Shown here piece by piece: positions 41,458-50,062 of a stretch of DNA of 64,000 nucleotides. Source of the stretch: an uncultured Collinsella sp. (GTDB lineage Bacteria; Actinomycetota; Coriobacteriia; Coriobacteriales; Coriobacteriaceae); the NCBI GenBank assembly GCA_900757495.1, contig CAAENX010000013.1, positions 62,001-126,000 of the forward strand, written 5' to 3'. The position numbers were made by a program, and so were the translations under genes. The notes under the pieces are model-generated. The model made no database searches. It was not told the origin of the DNA and saw only the letters and a list, made by a program, of their open reading frames with translations. How positions within the stretch are numbered: position 1 is the stretch's first letter; every line of letters begins with the position of its first letter.

Positions 41458-43458
41458 TTATGCGAACTGGCTCAGGTAGAGGTCGGCGTAAGCGCCCTCG
41501 GCAGCCAGCAGCTCCTTGTGCGTACCCTGCTCGATGATATTGCCGTGATCCATGACCAGGATGAGGTCGGCATCGACGATCGTCGACAGACGGTGCGCGA
41601 TCACAAAGCTCGTGCGTCCGCGCATGAGCGCGTCCATGGCGCGGCCGATGGCGAGCTCGGTGCGCGTGTCCACGCTCGACGTCGCCTCGTCCAGGATGAG
41701 GATCGCCGGGTTGTTGAGCAGCACGCGCGCGATGGTCAGCAGCTGACGTTGGCCCTGGCTGATGCTCTCGGCATCGTTAGCCACACGCGTGTCGTAGCCC
41801 TGCGGCATAGTGCGCACAAAGAAGTCGACCTGCGCGGCGCGCGCAGCCGCCACGATCTCGTCGCGCGTCGCCTCGGGACAGCCGTAGGCGATGTTTTCGG
41901 CAATCGTGCCGTCGAACAGCCAGGCGTCCTGCAACACCATGCCAAACTGCTGGCGCAGCTCGCCGCGATCCATACGACTCGTATCCACGCCGTCGAGCGT
42001 AATGCGCCCGCCATCGATCTCATAGAAGCGCATGAGCAGGTTGATGAGCGTGGTCTTACCCGCACCCGTGGTTCCCACCACGGCGATCTTCTGACCCGGC
42101 TCGGCGGTAAACGACACGTCGCGCATAAGCGGCTTGTCGGGCGAATAGCCAAAGCGCACGTGCTCAAAAGCGACGCGGCCCTCCACCTTGCCCGGCAGCT
42201 TGGCGGCGGCCACCGGCAACGGATCGGCCTCCATCTCGGACTCGTCGAGCAGATCGAACACGCGCTCTGCGCTCGCCAGCGCGCTCTGCAGCGAGTTAAA
42301 GGTAAACGACAGCTGCGTCATGGGCTCGGACGCCTCGTAGATAAACTGGAAGAACGCCTGGAACACGCCGACGGTCATATGCCCGGCAACCAACATGCTG
42401 CAACCCACAAGCGCAATCACGATCTGCGCCAAGCGGCCGATAAAGCGCACCGCGGGACCGACGGCGTTAATCATAAAGTCGGCCTTGGTGCTCACGCGCG
42501 CCAGCTCCTTCGAAGCCTCGTGTACCTCGGCAGAGCTCTGGCGCTCGCGGTTAAACGCACGAATCACCAGACGGCCCGAGTAGCCTTCCTCGACCACGCT
42601 CGTAATCTTGGACACCCACTCCTGGCGCTCGCCCGTCACATCGTGCGTGCGGCACGACACGACCTTCGTCACCAGCAGCGAAAGCGCCGTAAAGAACAAA
42701 AAGACGAGCGTGAGCGGCACGCTAAACACGAACATCACGCTCACGGCGCCCACCACGGTACCGATCGACACCAGAAGCTGCAGCAGGCCGCGCTGCATGC
42801 TCTCGGACATTTTGTCCAAGTCGTTGGTCGCACGGCTGACGACCTCGCCGGGACGATGCGCGTCAAAGTAGGCAAGCGGCAGACGGTTGAGCTTTTGAGC
42901 GATGCGGTTGCGTAGGCGCAGGTTGAGGCGCTCGGCAACGCTCGACATCAAAAAGCTCTGGAGTGCGTAGAACGAGGCGGCGGCGGTCCAAATCATAAAG
43001 TAGATGAAGATGGTCCTGCCGCAGTTCTCCCAGGTAATGCTGAAGGTAGTGTTGTTGGCAAACGCCAGCTTCATATGCCCCCACAGCTCATCGATCACGC
43101 GAGCGCTGTAAGCCGGCGCCGCGGTGTTAAAGATGACATAGAACACGATGCTCGCGAACACGATATAAAAGCGCCAATGGTCGCCGGCGGCCTCGCTCCA
43201 CAGGCGGCGCACCGTCGCCCAGGTGTCGCGGGGCGTCTCGTCCTCGTCCTCGTCGTCAACGTCGCGCATGCGCTCCGCCTCGGCGCGGGCGCGCTCGTCC
43301 TCGGCGCGCTCGTTTTCCTCGTAGAGCGCCTGGCGGCGAGCCTCGCGCTCCGCCGCCTTGGCGGCTTCGTCCAGGCCGGGCGTGGCGCCCGCCTCCTCGA
43401 CTGTCTCTGCAACCGCGGCGTCATCGGCAATGCCCTGCTTCTTGAGCTCCTCGGTCAT
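41458..43458 (-). CDS. ABC exporter subunit with canonical ATPase site (MarR operon)
   Basis: This 666-residue half-transporter has a long charged N-terminus (about 1-75, EDERARAEAERMRDVDDEDE), six membrane helices (about 85-390), and an ATPase domain with Walker A VGTTGAGKTTLIN, signature ISQGQRQLLTIAR and Walker B ILILDEATSSVD. It follows its partner by 1 nt (partner stop at 43460), with GGGAGGTG before ATG 43458. Together they form a multidrug- or peptide-type heterodimeric exporter controlled by the MarR protein upstream. Confidence 0.88.
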   Translation of the reverse strand: MTEELKKQGIADDAAVAETVEEAGATPGLDEAAKAAEREARRQALYEENERAEDERARAEAERMRDVDDEDEDETPRDTWATVRRLWSEAAGDHWRFYIVFASIVFYVIFNTAAPAYSARVIDELWGHMKLAFANNTTFSITWENCGRTIFIYFMIWTAAASFYALQSFLMSSVAERLNLRLRNRIAQKLNRLPLAYFDAHRPGEVVSRATNDLDKMSESMQRGLLQLLVSIGTVVGAVSVMFVFSVPLTLVFLFFTALSLLVTKVVSCRTHDVTGERQEWVSKITSVVEEGYSGRLVIRAFNRERQSSAEVHEASKELARVSTKADFMINAVGPAVRFIGRLAQIVIALVGCSMLVAGHMTVGVFQAFFQFIYEASEPMTQLSFTFNSLQSALASAERVFDLLDESEMEADPLPVAAAKLPGKVEGRVAFEHVRFGYSPDKPLMRDVSFTAEPGQKIAVVGTTGAGKTTLINLLMRFYEIDGGRITLDGVDTSRMDRGELRQQFGMVLQDAWLFDGTIAENIAYGCPEATRDEIVAAARAAQVDFFVRTMPQGYDTRVANDAESISQGQRQLLTIARVLLNNPAILILDEATSSVDTRTELAIGRAMDALMRGRTSFVIAHRLSTIVDADLILVMDHGNIIEQGTHKELLAAEGAYADLYLSQFA

Positions 43459-43459
43459 G

Positions 43460-45196
43460 CTACTCACCTCCCTTCATCTGCGATTCCGCGATAGCGCGGT
43501 ACACCTCGCAGGTTTTCATGAGCTCGTCGTGCGTGCCCAGGCCCACGATCTCGCCGTCTTTGAGCACCACGATCTGATCGGCATGCAAAATAGTCGAGAT
43601 GCGCTGGGCGATGATGAGCACCGCGGCATCGCACGTCTCGTCCTGCAGCGCACGGCGCAGCGCCGCATCGGTCTTAAAGTCCAGGGCCGAAAAACTGTCG
43701 TCGAAGATATACAGATCGGCATGCTTCATGAGTGCGCGGGCAATCGCCAGGCGCTGGCGCTGACCGCCCGAGAAGTTCGTGCCGCCCTGGGCCACCGGCG
43801 TATCGAGCCCCTGGGGCTGGTCGAGCACAAAGGTGCTCTGGGCAACCTCCAGTGCATGGAGCATGTCGGCCTCGGTCGCGTCCTCGTTACCAAAGCGCAG
43901 GTTGCTCGCCACCGTACCCGAGAACAGCCATGCCTTTTGCGGCACATAGGCGATACGCCCGCGGATGTCGTCTTGCGAAAGGTCGCGCAGGTCGACGCCG
44001 TTCAGGCGAATGGCGCCCTTCGTGGCATCGTGGAAGCGAAGCAAGAGCTTGGCCACCGTTGACTTGCCCGAGCCCGTTGAGCCCACGATCGCGGTCGTCT
44101 GTCCGCGGCGGCAGGCAAAACTCAGGCTGCACAGGGTGTCCTCGTCGGCATCGTCAAAACGGAACGACATGTGGTCGAACACGGCCACCGCGTCGGCGCC
44201 GTCTGCGGACTCAGGCGCCCCGTCGCCCAGCGTAGCCTTGCCGTCCACAATGCTCGGCTCGATCTCGAGCACCTGTTGCGCACGGTTGAGGCACGCCGCG
44301 GCGCGCGGAAGCGTCAGCACCACCATCTGCGCCATCATCACAAAGAACAGGATCAGAAGCGCGTACTCCAGCACGGCCGAGATGCTGCCGATTTGCATGG
44401 CATGGACGCCCACGCGGTTGCCGCCCACCCACAGCACCGCCACCTCGGCAATGTTCATCAAAAAGAAGCTGGAGCTGTCGAGACCCACAAACAGGTGGTT
44501 GACCTTGATGGCGTTGGCCGCGTAATCGCTAAACACCTCGTCCAGGCGCTGCTCCTCGTGGCGCTCCTTGTTAAATGCGCGGATGACGCGCACGCCCACG
44601 ATGTTCTCGCGCAGCACCACGTTCATGTGGTCGATAAAGCTCTGCAGGCGCATAAAGATCGGCGCGGCGTTGGCAACGGTAAAGACCGCTGCCACCAGCA
44701 CGATCGCAACGACAACGCCCAGCAGCGTGCCCATGGCAGGATCGATAAACCAGGCAAAGATAATGCCCGCCACGGCCAAGAACGGTACCGGCAGCACCAG
44801 CTGAATCGTCTGCAGGATCGCTTGCTGGATCACGTTGATGTCGTTGAGCGAGCGCGTGATCATCGAACCCGTGCCAAAGCGCTCAAAATCGCTGGCGGAC
44901 AGCTCGAGCGACTTATCGTAGACGGCGTTGCGGATGTCGCAGGCCACATTGGCCGCCAGACGGGCCGAAAGATAGCAGCCCAGCACCGCGCCGCCGCTGG
45001 CCATGCCGGTCGCGATGAGCATGTACAGACCGTTGCGCAAGATGTAATCGACGTCGCCCGTCGTGATGCCCGTGTTGACCATGTTCGCCAACATCGTGGG
45101 CACGAGCAGCGTACCGACGTTGTCGATTAGCAGCACCAGCAGCGTCACCGCGATCAGACCGCGGTACGGCCTCATAAACCTCATTAAGAGTCGCAT
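43460..45196 (-). CDS. ABC exporter subunit with degenerate ATPase site (MarR operon)
   Basis: This 578-residue half-transporter has six helices, Walker A VGSTGSGKSTVAK, signature FSGGQRQRLAIARAL and Walker B LYIFDDSFSALD (Asp replaces the catalytic Glu). Its ATG at 45196 overlaps the last 13 nt of the MarR gene, and GAGGGGGAG precedes it, showing translational coupling. It mirrors the exporter pair at 28781-32494 in gene order and site degeneracy. Substrate unknown. Confidence 0.88.
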   Translation of the reverse strand: MRLLMRFMRPYRGLIAVTLLVLLIDNVGTLLVPTMLANMVNTGITTGDVDYILRNGLYMLIATGMASGGAVLGCYLSARLAANVACDIRNAVYDKSLELSASDFERFGTGSMITRSLNDINVIQQAILQTIQLVLPVPFLAVAGIIFAWFIDPAMGTLLGVVVAIVLVAAVFTVANAAPIFMRLQSFIDHMNVVLRENIVGVRVIRAFNKERHEEQRLDEVFSDYAANAIKVNHLFVGLDSSSFFLMNIAEVAVLWVGGNRVGVHAMQIGSISAVLEYALLILFFVMMAQMVVLTLPRAAACLNRAQQVLEIEPSIVDGKATLGDGAPESADGADAVAVFDHMSFRFDDADEDTLCSLSFACRRGQTTAIVGSTGSGKSTVAKLLLRFHDATKGAIRLNGVDLRDLSQDDIRGRIAYVPQKAWLFSGTVASNLRFGNEDATEADMLHALEVAQSTFVLDQPQGLDTPVAQGGTNFSGGQRQRLAIARALMKHADLYIFDDSFSALDFKTDAALRRALQDETCDAAVLIIAQRISTILHADQIVVLKDGEIVGLGTHDELMKTCEVYRAIAESQMKGGE

Positions 45197-45684
45197 GTCT
45201 CCCCCTCGCCCTTATCGTCAGCCTCGTTCTCGGCGGCAACTTGCCGTTTAAATGCCTCGCACTCTTCGTTAAGAACATGGGAGAACTTACCGACCAAGCG
45301 CATGATCTCGCGCTGTTCCCACGGCTCGAGCGCCTCGAATGCCTGCTGCTCGGCCTTTTGCGCCGGCAACGCGTAGCGCTTGGCAAACTGCATACCTTCT
45401 GCGGTCAGTCGCACAACCTTGTTCTTACGACTGCCCTCGGCAAACTCCAACGTCGCAAGCCCTCGCGCCCTAAGCGTCTTGATTGCCGAATTGATGGTCT
45501 GCTTGCTATAGAACCATTCGCTTGTCAGACGACTCACGGCGATGCTGCCGTCCGCCGTGCTGGTGTCGACGAGCATCCAATAGGCGCAATCCGAAAGACC
45601 GCAGGTGCGCGAGAACTCCGAATAGATATGGTCGAGTCCATTGAGCATCCGGTCGAAATCGACCAGCGTAACCGCACTATTCAT
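45184..45684 (-). CDS. MarR-family transcriptional regulator
   Basis: This 166-residue protein has a winged helix at about 45-110 (VSRLTSEWFYSKQTINSAIKTLRARGLATLE with the wing AEGSRKNKVVRLT) between dimer helices; the tail is acidic. MarR proteins commonly repress a drug exporter and respond to small toxic molecules. It is the first gene of an operon with the two ABC subunits. Upstream lie two copies of GTCCGAGTTTTGAC, its likely operators. ATG 45684 has GGTGGG upstream. Confidence 0.88.
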   Translation of the reverse strand: MNSAVTLVDFDRMLNGLDHIYSEFSRTCGLSDCAYWMLVDTSTADGSIAVSRLTSEWFYSKQTINSAIKTLRARGLATLEFAEGSRKNKVVRLTAEGMQFAKRYALPAQKAEQQAFEALEPWEQREIMRLVGKFSHVLNEECEAFKRQVAAENEADDKGEGETCDS

Positions 45685-45702
45685 CTATCCCACCATTCGA
45701 TT

Positions 45703-45768
45703 GTCCGAGTTTTGACCAATTTACATCTCTACATTAGTCCGAGTTTTGACTATCGTCAATAAGCTCGT
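45703..45768 (-). promoter_or_regulatory. MarR operon promoter with paired direct repeats
   Basis: GTCCGAGTTTTGAC is found exactly at 45703-45716 and 45737-45750, 34 bp apart. On the minus strand TTGACG, 17 nt, TAATGT reads as a promoter, with one repeat in the spacer and the other downstream of the likely transcription start. This is the layout expected for auto-repression. Confidence 0.65.
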
Positions 45769-45800
45769 TATATATGGTCAGCTCTACATAGGCATGTCGA

Positions 45801-45838
45801 CAAAAAAGACCGCCGGCGCGGGGGCGGCGCCGGCGGTT
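45801..45838 (-). terminator. Terminator of the small unknown gene at 45864
   Basis: ACCGCCGGCG (45809-45818) pairs with CGCCGGCGGT (45829-45838). On the minus strand TTTTTTG follows. Confidence 0.88.
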
Positions 45839-45863
45839 GTGAGAGAATATCGATTGCTGGCTG

Positions 45864-46154
45864 TTACGCAGCGACGGCCTCGTAGACCGTGGCGCCCGAG
45901 AAGCTGTCGTGCAGGCTCTTGCCGCAGATCCACGGCAGTTCGACGACCTCGCAGACCGTGTTGACCAGCTCGGAGCAGTCAGTAAAGTGGCCCTTATCGT
46001 TGAGGGCCTCGCAATCCTGAACACGCCAATAGCCATCGGTGTGCGTGATGTAGTACTCGTGATCGTTGATCGACACGAAAGCGCGCGTCTTGGAACGCAG
46101 CAGCTTCAGAAATCCTTCGAAGTCGGTCTCGACGACATCTCCAGCCTGGAACAT
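45864..46154 (-). CDS. Small protein of unknown function
   Basis: This 96-residue soluble protein is not recognised. It starts MFQAGDVVETDFEGFLKLLRSK, has many acidic and aromatic residues (NDHEYYITHTDGYWRVQD), three cysteines, and no signal or membrane segment. The gene is probably real: it has a strong AGGAGG 8 nt before ATG, its own terminator and codon use like its neighbours. Function cannot be inferred from context; it stands alone between the MarR operon and a divergent nitroreductase gene. Confidence 0.75.
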   Translation of the reverse strand: MFQAGDVVETDFEGFLKLLRSKTRAFVSINDHEYYITHTDGYWRVQDCEALNDKGHFTDCSELVNTVCEVVELPWICGKSLHDSFSGATVYEAVAA

Positions 46155-46280
46155 GATGTTACCTCCTGGCCCGGCGCCACCATGGCGCGTTGATAAACGT
46201 TGGCACTCCTTTAGTAAAACCTTTATCAGAGCTTATGCGCGCATCATTTAGGCAAGTGGTAAAAAACCGCAGGGTAGACG

Positions 46281-46300
46281 GGATAAAACGTTTAATCATC
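46281..46300. promoter_or_regulatory. Near-palindromic site upstream of nitroreductase
   Basis: GATAAAACGTTTAATC is almost a perfect palindrome in the 291-nt divergent region between the genes at 45864 and 46446. It is a candidate operator; the protein is unknown. Confidence 0.3.
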
Positions 46301-46445
46301 CCACCGGTTTGTCACATTCTGGCTGAAGTTTTATGCAAACCAACTTTTCCACTTGGTAGCTTGCGTTGTTTGGGGCCGGCTGCGCGATTACGATTTTGGT
46401 TCGGCGGGTAAGAACGAGGCATCGAAACCAACGTCAGGAGGACAC

Positions 46446-46973
46446 ATGGAGACCATCGAGGCGCTCATCCACCGCCGCAGCTGCCGCAAATACAGCGATC
46501 GCCCCGTCGAGGCAGAAAAGCTCGCACGCATTATCGAAGCTGGCCAGTACGCGCCGAGCGGCATGGGACGCCAGCCGGTCACGTTCGTCGCCGTCACCGA
46601 CCCCGCAACCGTCGAGCACCTCTCGCAGCTCAACGCCCAGGTCATGGGCAGCGAGGGAGATCCCTTCTACGGCGCCAAGACCGTTGTGGTGGTGCTCGTC
46701 GACCGCAGCGTGCCCACGCACCTGGAAGACGGCTCGCTCGCCATGGGCAACCTGCTCAACGCAGCCTATGCGCTGGGCGTCGATTCGTGTTGGATCCACC
46801 GCGCGCACGAGGTCTTTGACTCACCCGAGGGACTGGAACTGCTGGCCAAGTGGGGTCTGCCCGTCGACGGAAGCCTGCGCGGTGTGGGCAACTGCATTCT
46901 GGGCTACGCCGAGGACGCACTCCCCGAGGCAAAGCCACGCCGCGACAACGTCGTGTATGTTCCGCCGTTCTAA
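46446..46973 (+). CDS. Nitroreductase family protein
   Basis: This 175-residue FMN-binding nitroreductase has HRRSCRKYSDRPVE at the N-terminus (FMN phosphate contacts), QYAPSGMGRQP, and AYALGVDSCWIHRAHEVF as the second helix-loop. It is shorter than the paralogue at 14657 and of a different subfamily. It has AGGAGG 5 nt before ATG 46446. Likely substrates are quinones or nitroaromatics; not determined. A nested palindrome follows (46999-47098). Confidence 0.87.
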   Translation: METIEALIHRRSCRKYSDRPVEAEKLARIIEAGQYAPSGMGRQPVTFVAVTDPATVEHLSQLNAQVMGSEGDPFYGAKTVVVVLVDRSVPTHLEDGSLAMGNLLNAAYALGVDSCWIHRAHEVFDSPEGLELLAKWGLPVDGSLRGVGNCILGYAEDALPEAKPRRDNVVYVPPF

Positions 46974-46998
46974 CGAACGGCGGACCCGTTGACGCTGC

Positions 46999-47098
46999 GC
47001 GGGCCGCATTCACGCCAATCTGACGTTCAATTTCGAGGGCGCGACCAAAAGGTCAGCGCCCTCTCATTTCACGTCACCTTGGCGCAAATGCGGCCCGC
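46999..47098. repeat. Nested palindrome after nitroreductase
   Basis: GCGGGCCGCATT (46999-47010) is inverted at 47087-47098. Within it GACGT/ACGTC and GAGGGCGC..ACC / GGT..GCGCCCTC pair in turn. It is located between two convergent genes and probably ends both transcripts. Confidence 0.7.
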
Positions 47099-47154
47099 TC
47101 GCTGTTGGTGCCTGACATCGAGTGAGCCACTGTTGGCATCCGGCACCTGGGCAG

Positions 47155-48432
47155 CTAATGGACCGGGTGGTAGAAAGTGTCGACGACCGTTTGTTTTACG
47201 TTGTCTTGGTCTAGATAAAACTCGGCAAAGGTATCGCCCTGCTGCATGGTGCCCTGCAACGTCACGACATCAAACGAAGTCAGGCCGTGCTCGAGCATCG
47301 TGGTCGCCAGATAGCTGAACTCATCGAGACCCAAATTGGTCCACGTATAGTCGCCCATGGCCTGATACAGGCTGATGAGCATGGCGGGGTTGCTCTTGGC
47401 ACTGCTGAGCACCTTCGATGCAAACGCCTGCACGTAGCTCACCTGGCGCGCTGTACGATCCAGCGAAGACGTCAGATTCGTCGTGTCGCGCCACTGCACG
47501 TACTTTTCTGCCGTTGTACCAAACAGCGTGGTCTCCTGGCCCTCGACAACCGACGTGCCCGGCACAGTCTGCGTAGGCACCAGCGTCACGCCGCCAATGG
47601 AGTCATTAATGGGAGCCACGCCCTCGATATTGAGCGTGTAGTAATAGTCGACCGGAATGTTATCGAGCACGCGCGAGGCAGCGGCGGCCGTCAGCGCCGA
47701 TGAGTTGTCGCCATCGGTGCCATAGGCAAACTGCAAGCACAGCTGCTCGGTCACCTGGCCGGCAAACGAACCATTGGAATACGTATCTACGGCAACCATG
47801 CTGTCGCGCGGGATGATAATGCCGCGGGCCTCACCCGTGTCGGTATTAAGCGCTACGACCATCACGGTATCGGACTGGCCCTTCTGGGTGCCGTCATCGT
47901 TATTGCGGCCATCAAAGCCGATAAACGCCACCGTGGCCATATGCTTGTTGAGCGCATACTTCTTGCCGTTATAGGTAATGGTGTCGCCCTTGGCCTTAAT
48001 GACCTTTTCGGTCTTTTCCTCAATCTTCTTTTTGCCTTGGTTCACGCTGTGATTCACAAAGCCCCAGCCGGCAGCAGCAACCGCGCCAATCACGAGCAGC
48101 ACGATCAGCAGCGTGCGGATACGACGGCGGCGCTTGATGCGCTTAATCGACTCTTTGGAGCGTCGACGACGCTGAGGTCCCGCCTCATCAAGCGAAGGCC
48201 ACTCTGCCTCATCAACAGGCTGCGCCGCAGCTTCATCGGTCTTTACCGTTGCGCCGGAGGGAGCCTCGGCCTTGCTCTGGGATTTTTCGTCAGGTTGAGG
48301 CGTCGGAGTGCCTTTGGTCTCCCATTGAGGCTCGACAGGCTCCGCCGCATCCTGAACCTGCTGCTCGGGATTGTCTACTTGATTTTCGTCGGGATCCACC
48401 GCATCGATAAAGTGCTTGCCACGGGGGTTCAT
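47155..48432 (-). CDS. LytR-CpsA-Psr (LCP) family cell-wall glycopolymer ligase
   Basis: This 425-residue type II membrane protein has a long cytoplasmic, Pro/Glu-rich N-terminus (about 1-90), a basic cluster RRRRSKESIKRIKRRRR and one transmembrane helix (about 107-128). The extracellular LCP domain follows (ATVAFIGFDGRN, QSDTVMVVALNTDTGEARGIIIPRDSMV, LDRTARQVSYVQAF). The conserved Arg and Asp of IPRDSM and the SDTVMV Asp are the pyrophosphate-lipid binding residues. LCP enzymes attach teichoic acids or other polymers to peptidoglycan. The gene is 2 nt downstream of the sortase gene, so both form an envelope-assembly operon. ATG 48432 with AGGAGA. Confidence 0.9.
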   Translation of the reverse strand: MNPRGKHFIDAVDPDENQVDNPEQQVQDAAEPVEPQWETKGTPTPQPDEKSQSKAEAPSGATVKTDEAAAQPVDEAEWPSLDEAGPQRRRRSKESIKRIKRRRRIRTLLIVLLVIGAVAAAGWGFVNHSVNQGKKKIEEKTEKVIKAKGDTITYNGKKYALNKHMATVAFIGFDGRNNDDGTQKGQSDTVMVVALNTDTGEARGIIIPRDSMVAVDTYSNGSFAGQVTEQLCLQFAYGTDGDNSSALTAAAASRVLDNIPVDYYYTLNIEGVAPINDSIGGVTLVPTQTVPGTSVVEGQETTLFGTTAEKYVQWRDTTNLTSSLDRTARQVSYVQAFASKVLSSAKSNPAMLISLYQAMGDYTWTNLGLDEFSYLATTMLEHGLTSFDVVTLQGTMQQGDTFAEFYLDQDNVKQTVVDTFYHPVH

Positions 48433-48434
48433 GA

Positions 48435-49253
48435 CTATTTTGTCTCCTGGTCGCTTGTTAACACACCGCTCACAATATAGCGCGAGTTGCCCTGGGAGCT
48501 ATCGAGCATGCAGGTGCTCAACTGCACAACCTTACTATCTGCATCAAGTGTCACGCCGTCACGTACATTTTTGAGCAATGCGTCCGGATTGCAGACCGAA
48601 TTAAAGTAGTCCTGGCGCACGGCAGGGTCGGCAAAGTTAAACGAGTTGAGAATGTGGCGGTCGTCATATTGATAGGCCGAGACAATCTTGTACGTCAAAA
48701 TATGGCCCGGCGTGTAGATATAGAACTCGCCGTTCTCGTTAAAGAAGTCCGCGTCCTCAAAGTTATGCAAGTTGTGGAACACACCGCCGTTCACATGGCC
48801 GTAGATCACCGTGACGGGATCGCTAAAGTCGCGCGCGTTTGCCATCTGGCTAAACGCCGTGCCGTAGGGGTCGTACTTGCCGTCCTTGTCGTGGTCCAGA
48901 TAAAACAGGTCGTCCGTCGTGCTCTGCAGCAAGGGCGTGTTGATATCCGCACCCGGAATGTAGAGCCACGCATAGATATCGGCATTCTCTTGAATGAGCG
49001 GAGCGAAGTCGATGGGGTTGTCCGGCAGCTCCTTGCCCTTTGATTCGACCTTCGTGGCAGGCTTGCCCGTCGCACTCATCTCCTCGGCGCGCTGCTGCTC
49101 TAGATGATTCATATAGAGCACGTAGCCGCCGCAGCCGACTGCGACCAGCAACAACACTACGAAAACGCCCTTGAGTATCGTGGCGCGACGCTTTTTGTCC
49201 GAGTCGTCCATATGCTTAACTTCCATATGCTTGCCCTGCGGCTGCTGTGCCAT
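48435..49253 (-). CDS. srtB: Class B sortase
   Basis: This 272-residue membrane-anchored transpeptidase has an N-terminal transmembrane helix (about 27-48) and a class B sortase domain: IYAWLYIPGADINTPLLQS, catalytic His in VIYGHVNGGVFHNL, Cys in VVQLSTCMLDS and Arg in NSRYIVSG. It cuts a sorting signal and joins the protein to the cell wall. Candidate substrates in the window are the SPATG protein just upstream and the LANTG protein at 32704. ATG 49253 has AAGGGA 6 nt upstream; this N-terminus is rich in His/Met (GKHMEVKHMDD). Confidence 0.9.
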   Translation of the reverse strand: MAQQPQGKHMEVKHMDDSDKKRRATILKGVFVVLLLVAVGCGGYVLYMNHLEQQRAEEMSATGKPATKVESKGKELPDNPIDFAPLIQENADIYAWLYIPGADINTPLLQSTTDDLFYLDHDKDGKYDPYGTAFSQMANARDFSDPVTVIYGHVNGGVFHNLHNFEDADFFNENGEFYIYTPGHILTYKIVSAYQYDDRHILNSFNFADPAVRQDYFNSVCNPDALLKNVRDGVTLDADSKVVQLSTCMLDSSQGNSRYIVSGVLTSDQETK

Positions 49254-49279
49254 GGTGTTCCCTTACCCTATAAATCGGT

Positions 49280-49310
49280 CAAAAAAAGGACCCGCACAAG
49301 TACGGGTCCT
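49280..49310 (-). terminator. Terminator between the SPATG gene and the sortase gene
   Basis: AGGACCCG (49287-49294) pairs with CGGGTCCT (49303-49310), followed by TTTTTTT on the minus strand. Confidence 0.9.
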
Positions 49311-49339
49311 CAAATCTTACGGTTGAAACCGTGTGTGTG

Positions 49340-49903
49340 CTAGTTGTTCTTGCGAAGAGCAACAAAAGCGCAGGCAGCGCCAGCAGCGGCAACAGCAGCC
49401 ACGGCGGCAACAGCGGTGGTGTTCACACCGGTAGCCGGGGACTTAGCACCGTTGTCGGTGGTAGCAGCGCCAGCAGCGGTCTTCTCGGCCACAATGGTGT
49501 AGATGGAGAGCTTGGTGACCTTAAAGACAACGTTACCGTTGTTGTCGGCGGTCAGGTTCAGCTGATCCGTAGTGCCGTCGTTGTGCTGGACATAGACGGT
49601 AACCTTAGCGTTGGCGTAAGCCTTGCCAAGGGTGAAGGTGACGGTCAGCGGGTTGGACTCGGAAACGGTGCCGGCCTGGGACTCGGTGATCTCGAAGGAA
49701 GCGACCACGTTGGCGTTGGCAGGGGTGCCCTCGGCGTTCTTGGGGGTGGAAGCAACCTTGACGTTAGCGTTGTTAACGCTGGCGGTCACGTTGTTGGCAC
49801 CGGTGACGGTGGTGTTGGCAGGGCTCGGGGCGGCGAAAGCAGCCACGGGCAGAGCCAGGGCAAGAGCGAGAACGCTCAGTGCTGCCATGAATCTCTTCTT
49901 CAT
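49340..49903 (-). CDS. Secreted Ala-rich surface protein with SPATG sorting signal
   Basis: This 187-residue protein has a signal peptide (about 1-25, LALALALPVAAFA), an Asn/Thr/Ala-rich beta domain (about 26-145) and a C-terminal signal SPATGVNTT followed by a hydrophobic helix and LRKNN. SPATG is an LPxTG variant. It lies directly upstream of the sortase gene on the same strand, after which comes a terminator, so it is a probable substrate made in larger amount than the enzyme. ATG 49903 has GAGGAG 8 nt upstream. Not recognisable as a known adhesin or pilin. Confidence 0.8.
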   Translation of the reverse strand: MKKRFMAALSVLALALALPVAAFAAPSPANTTVTGANNVTASVNNANVKVASTPKNAEGTPANANVVASFEITESQAGTVSESNPLTVTFTLGKAYANAKVTVYVQHNDGTTDQLNLTADNNGNVVFKVTKLSIYTIVAEKTAAGAATTDNGAKSPATGVNTTAVAAVAAVAAAGAACAFVALRKNN

Positions 49904-50062
49904 GTTAGGTACTCCTCAACTTGCAGCTTGTGGACCTTTAAGTGCCTAGTAGTATAGCCTTTTTTACAAATTGTGACTAATAAGTTCTATATGAAACAAC
50001 ATTGCTGCTTTTTTGCTCACTCATTGGCCCCAAACAGTGACTTAGTGTGATGGTTCTGTGAC

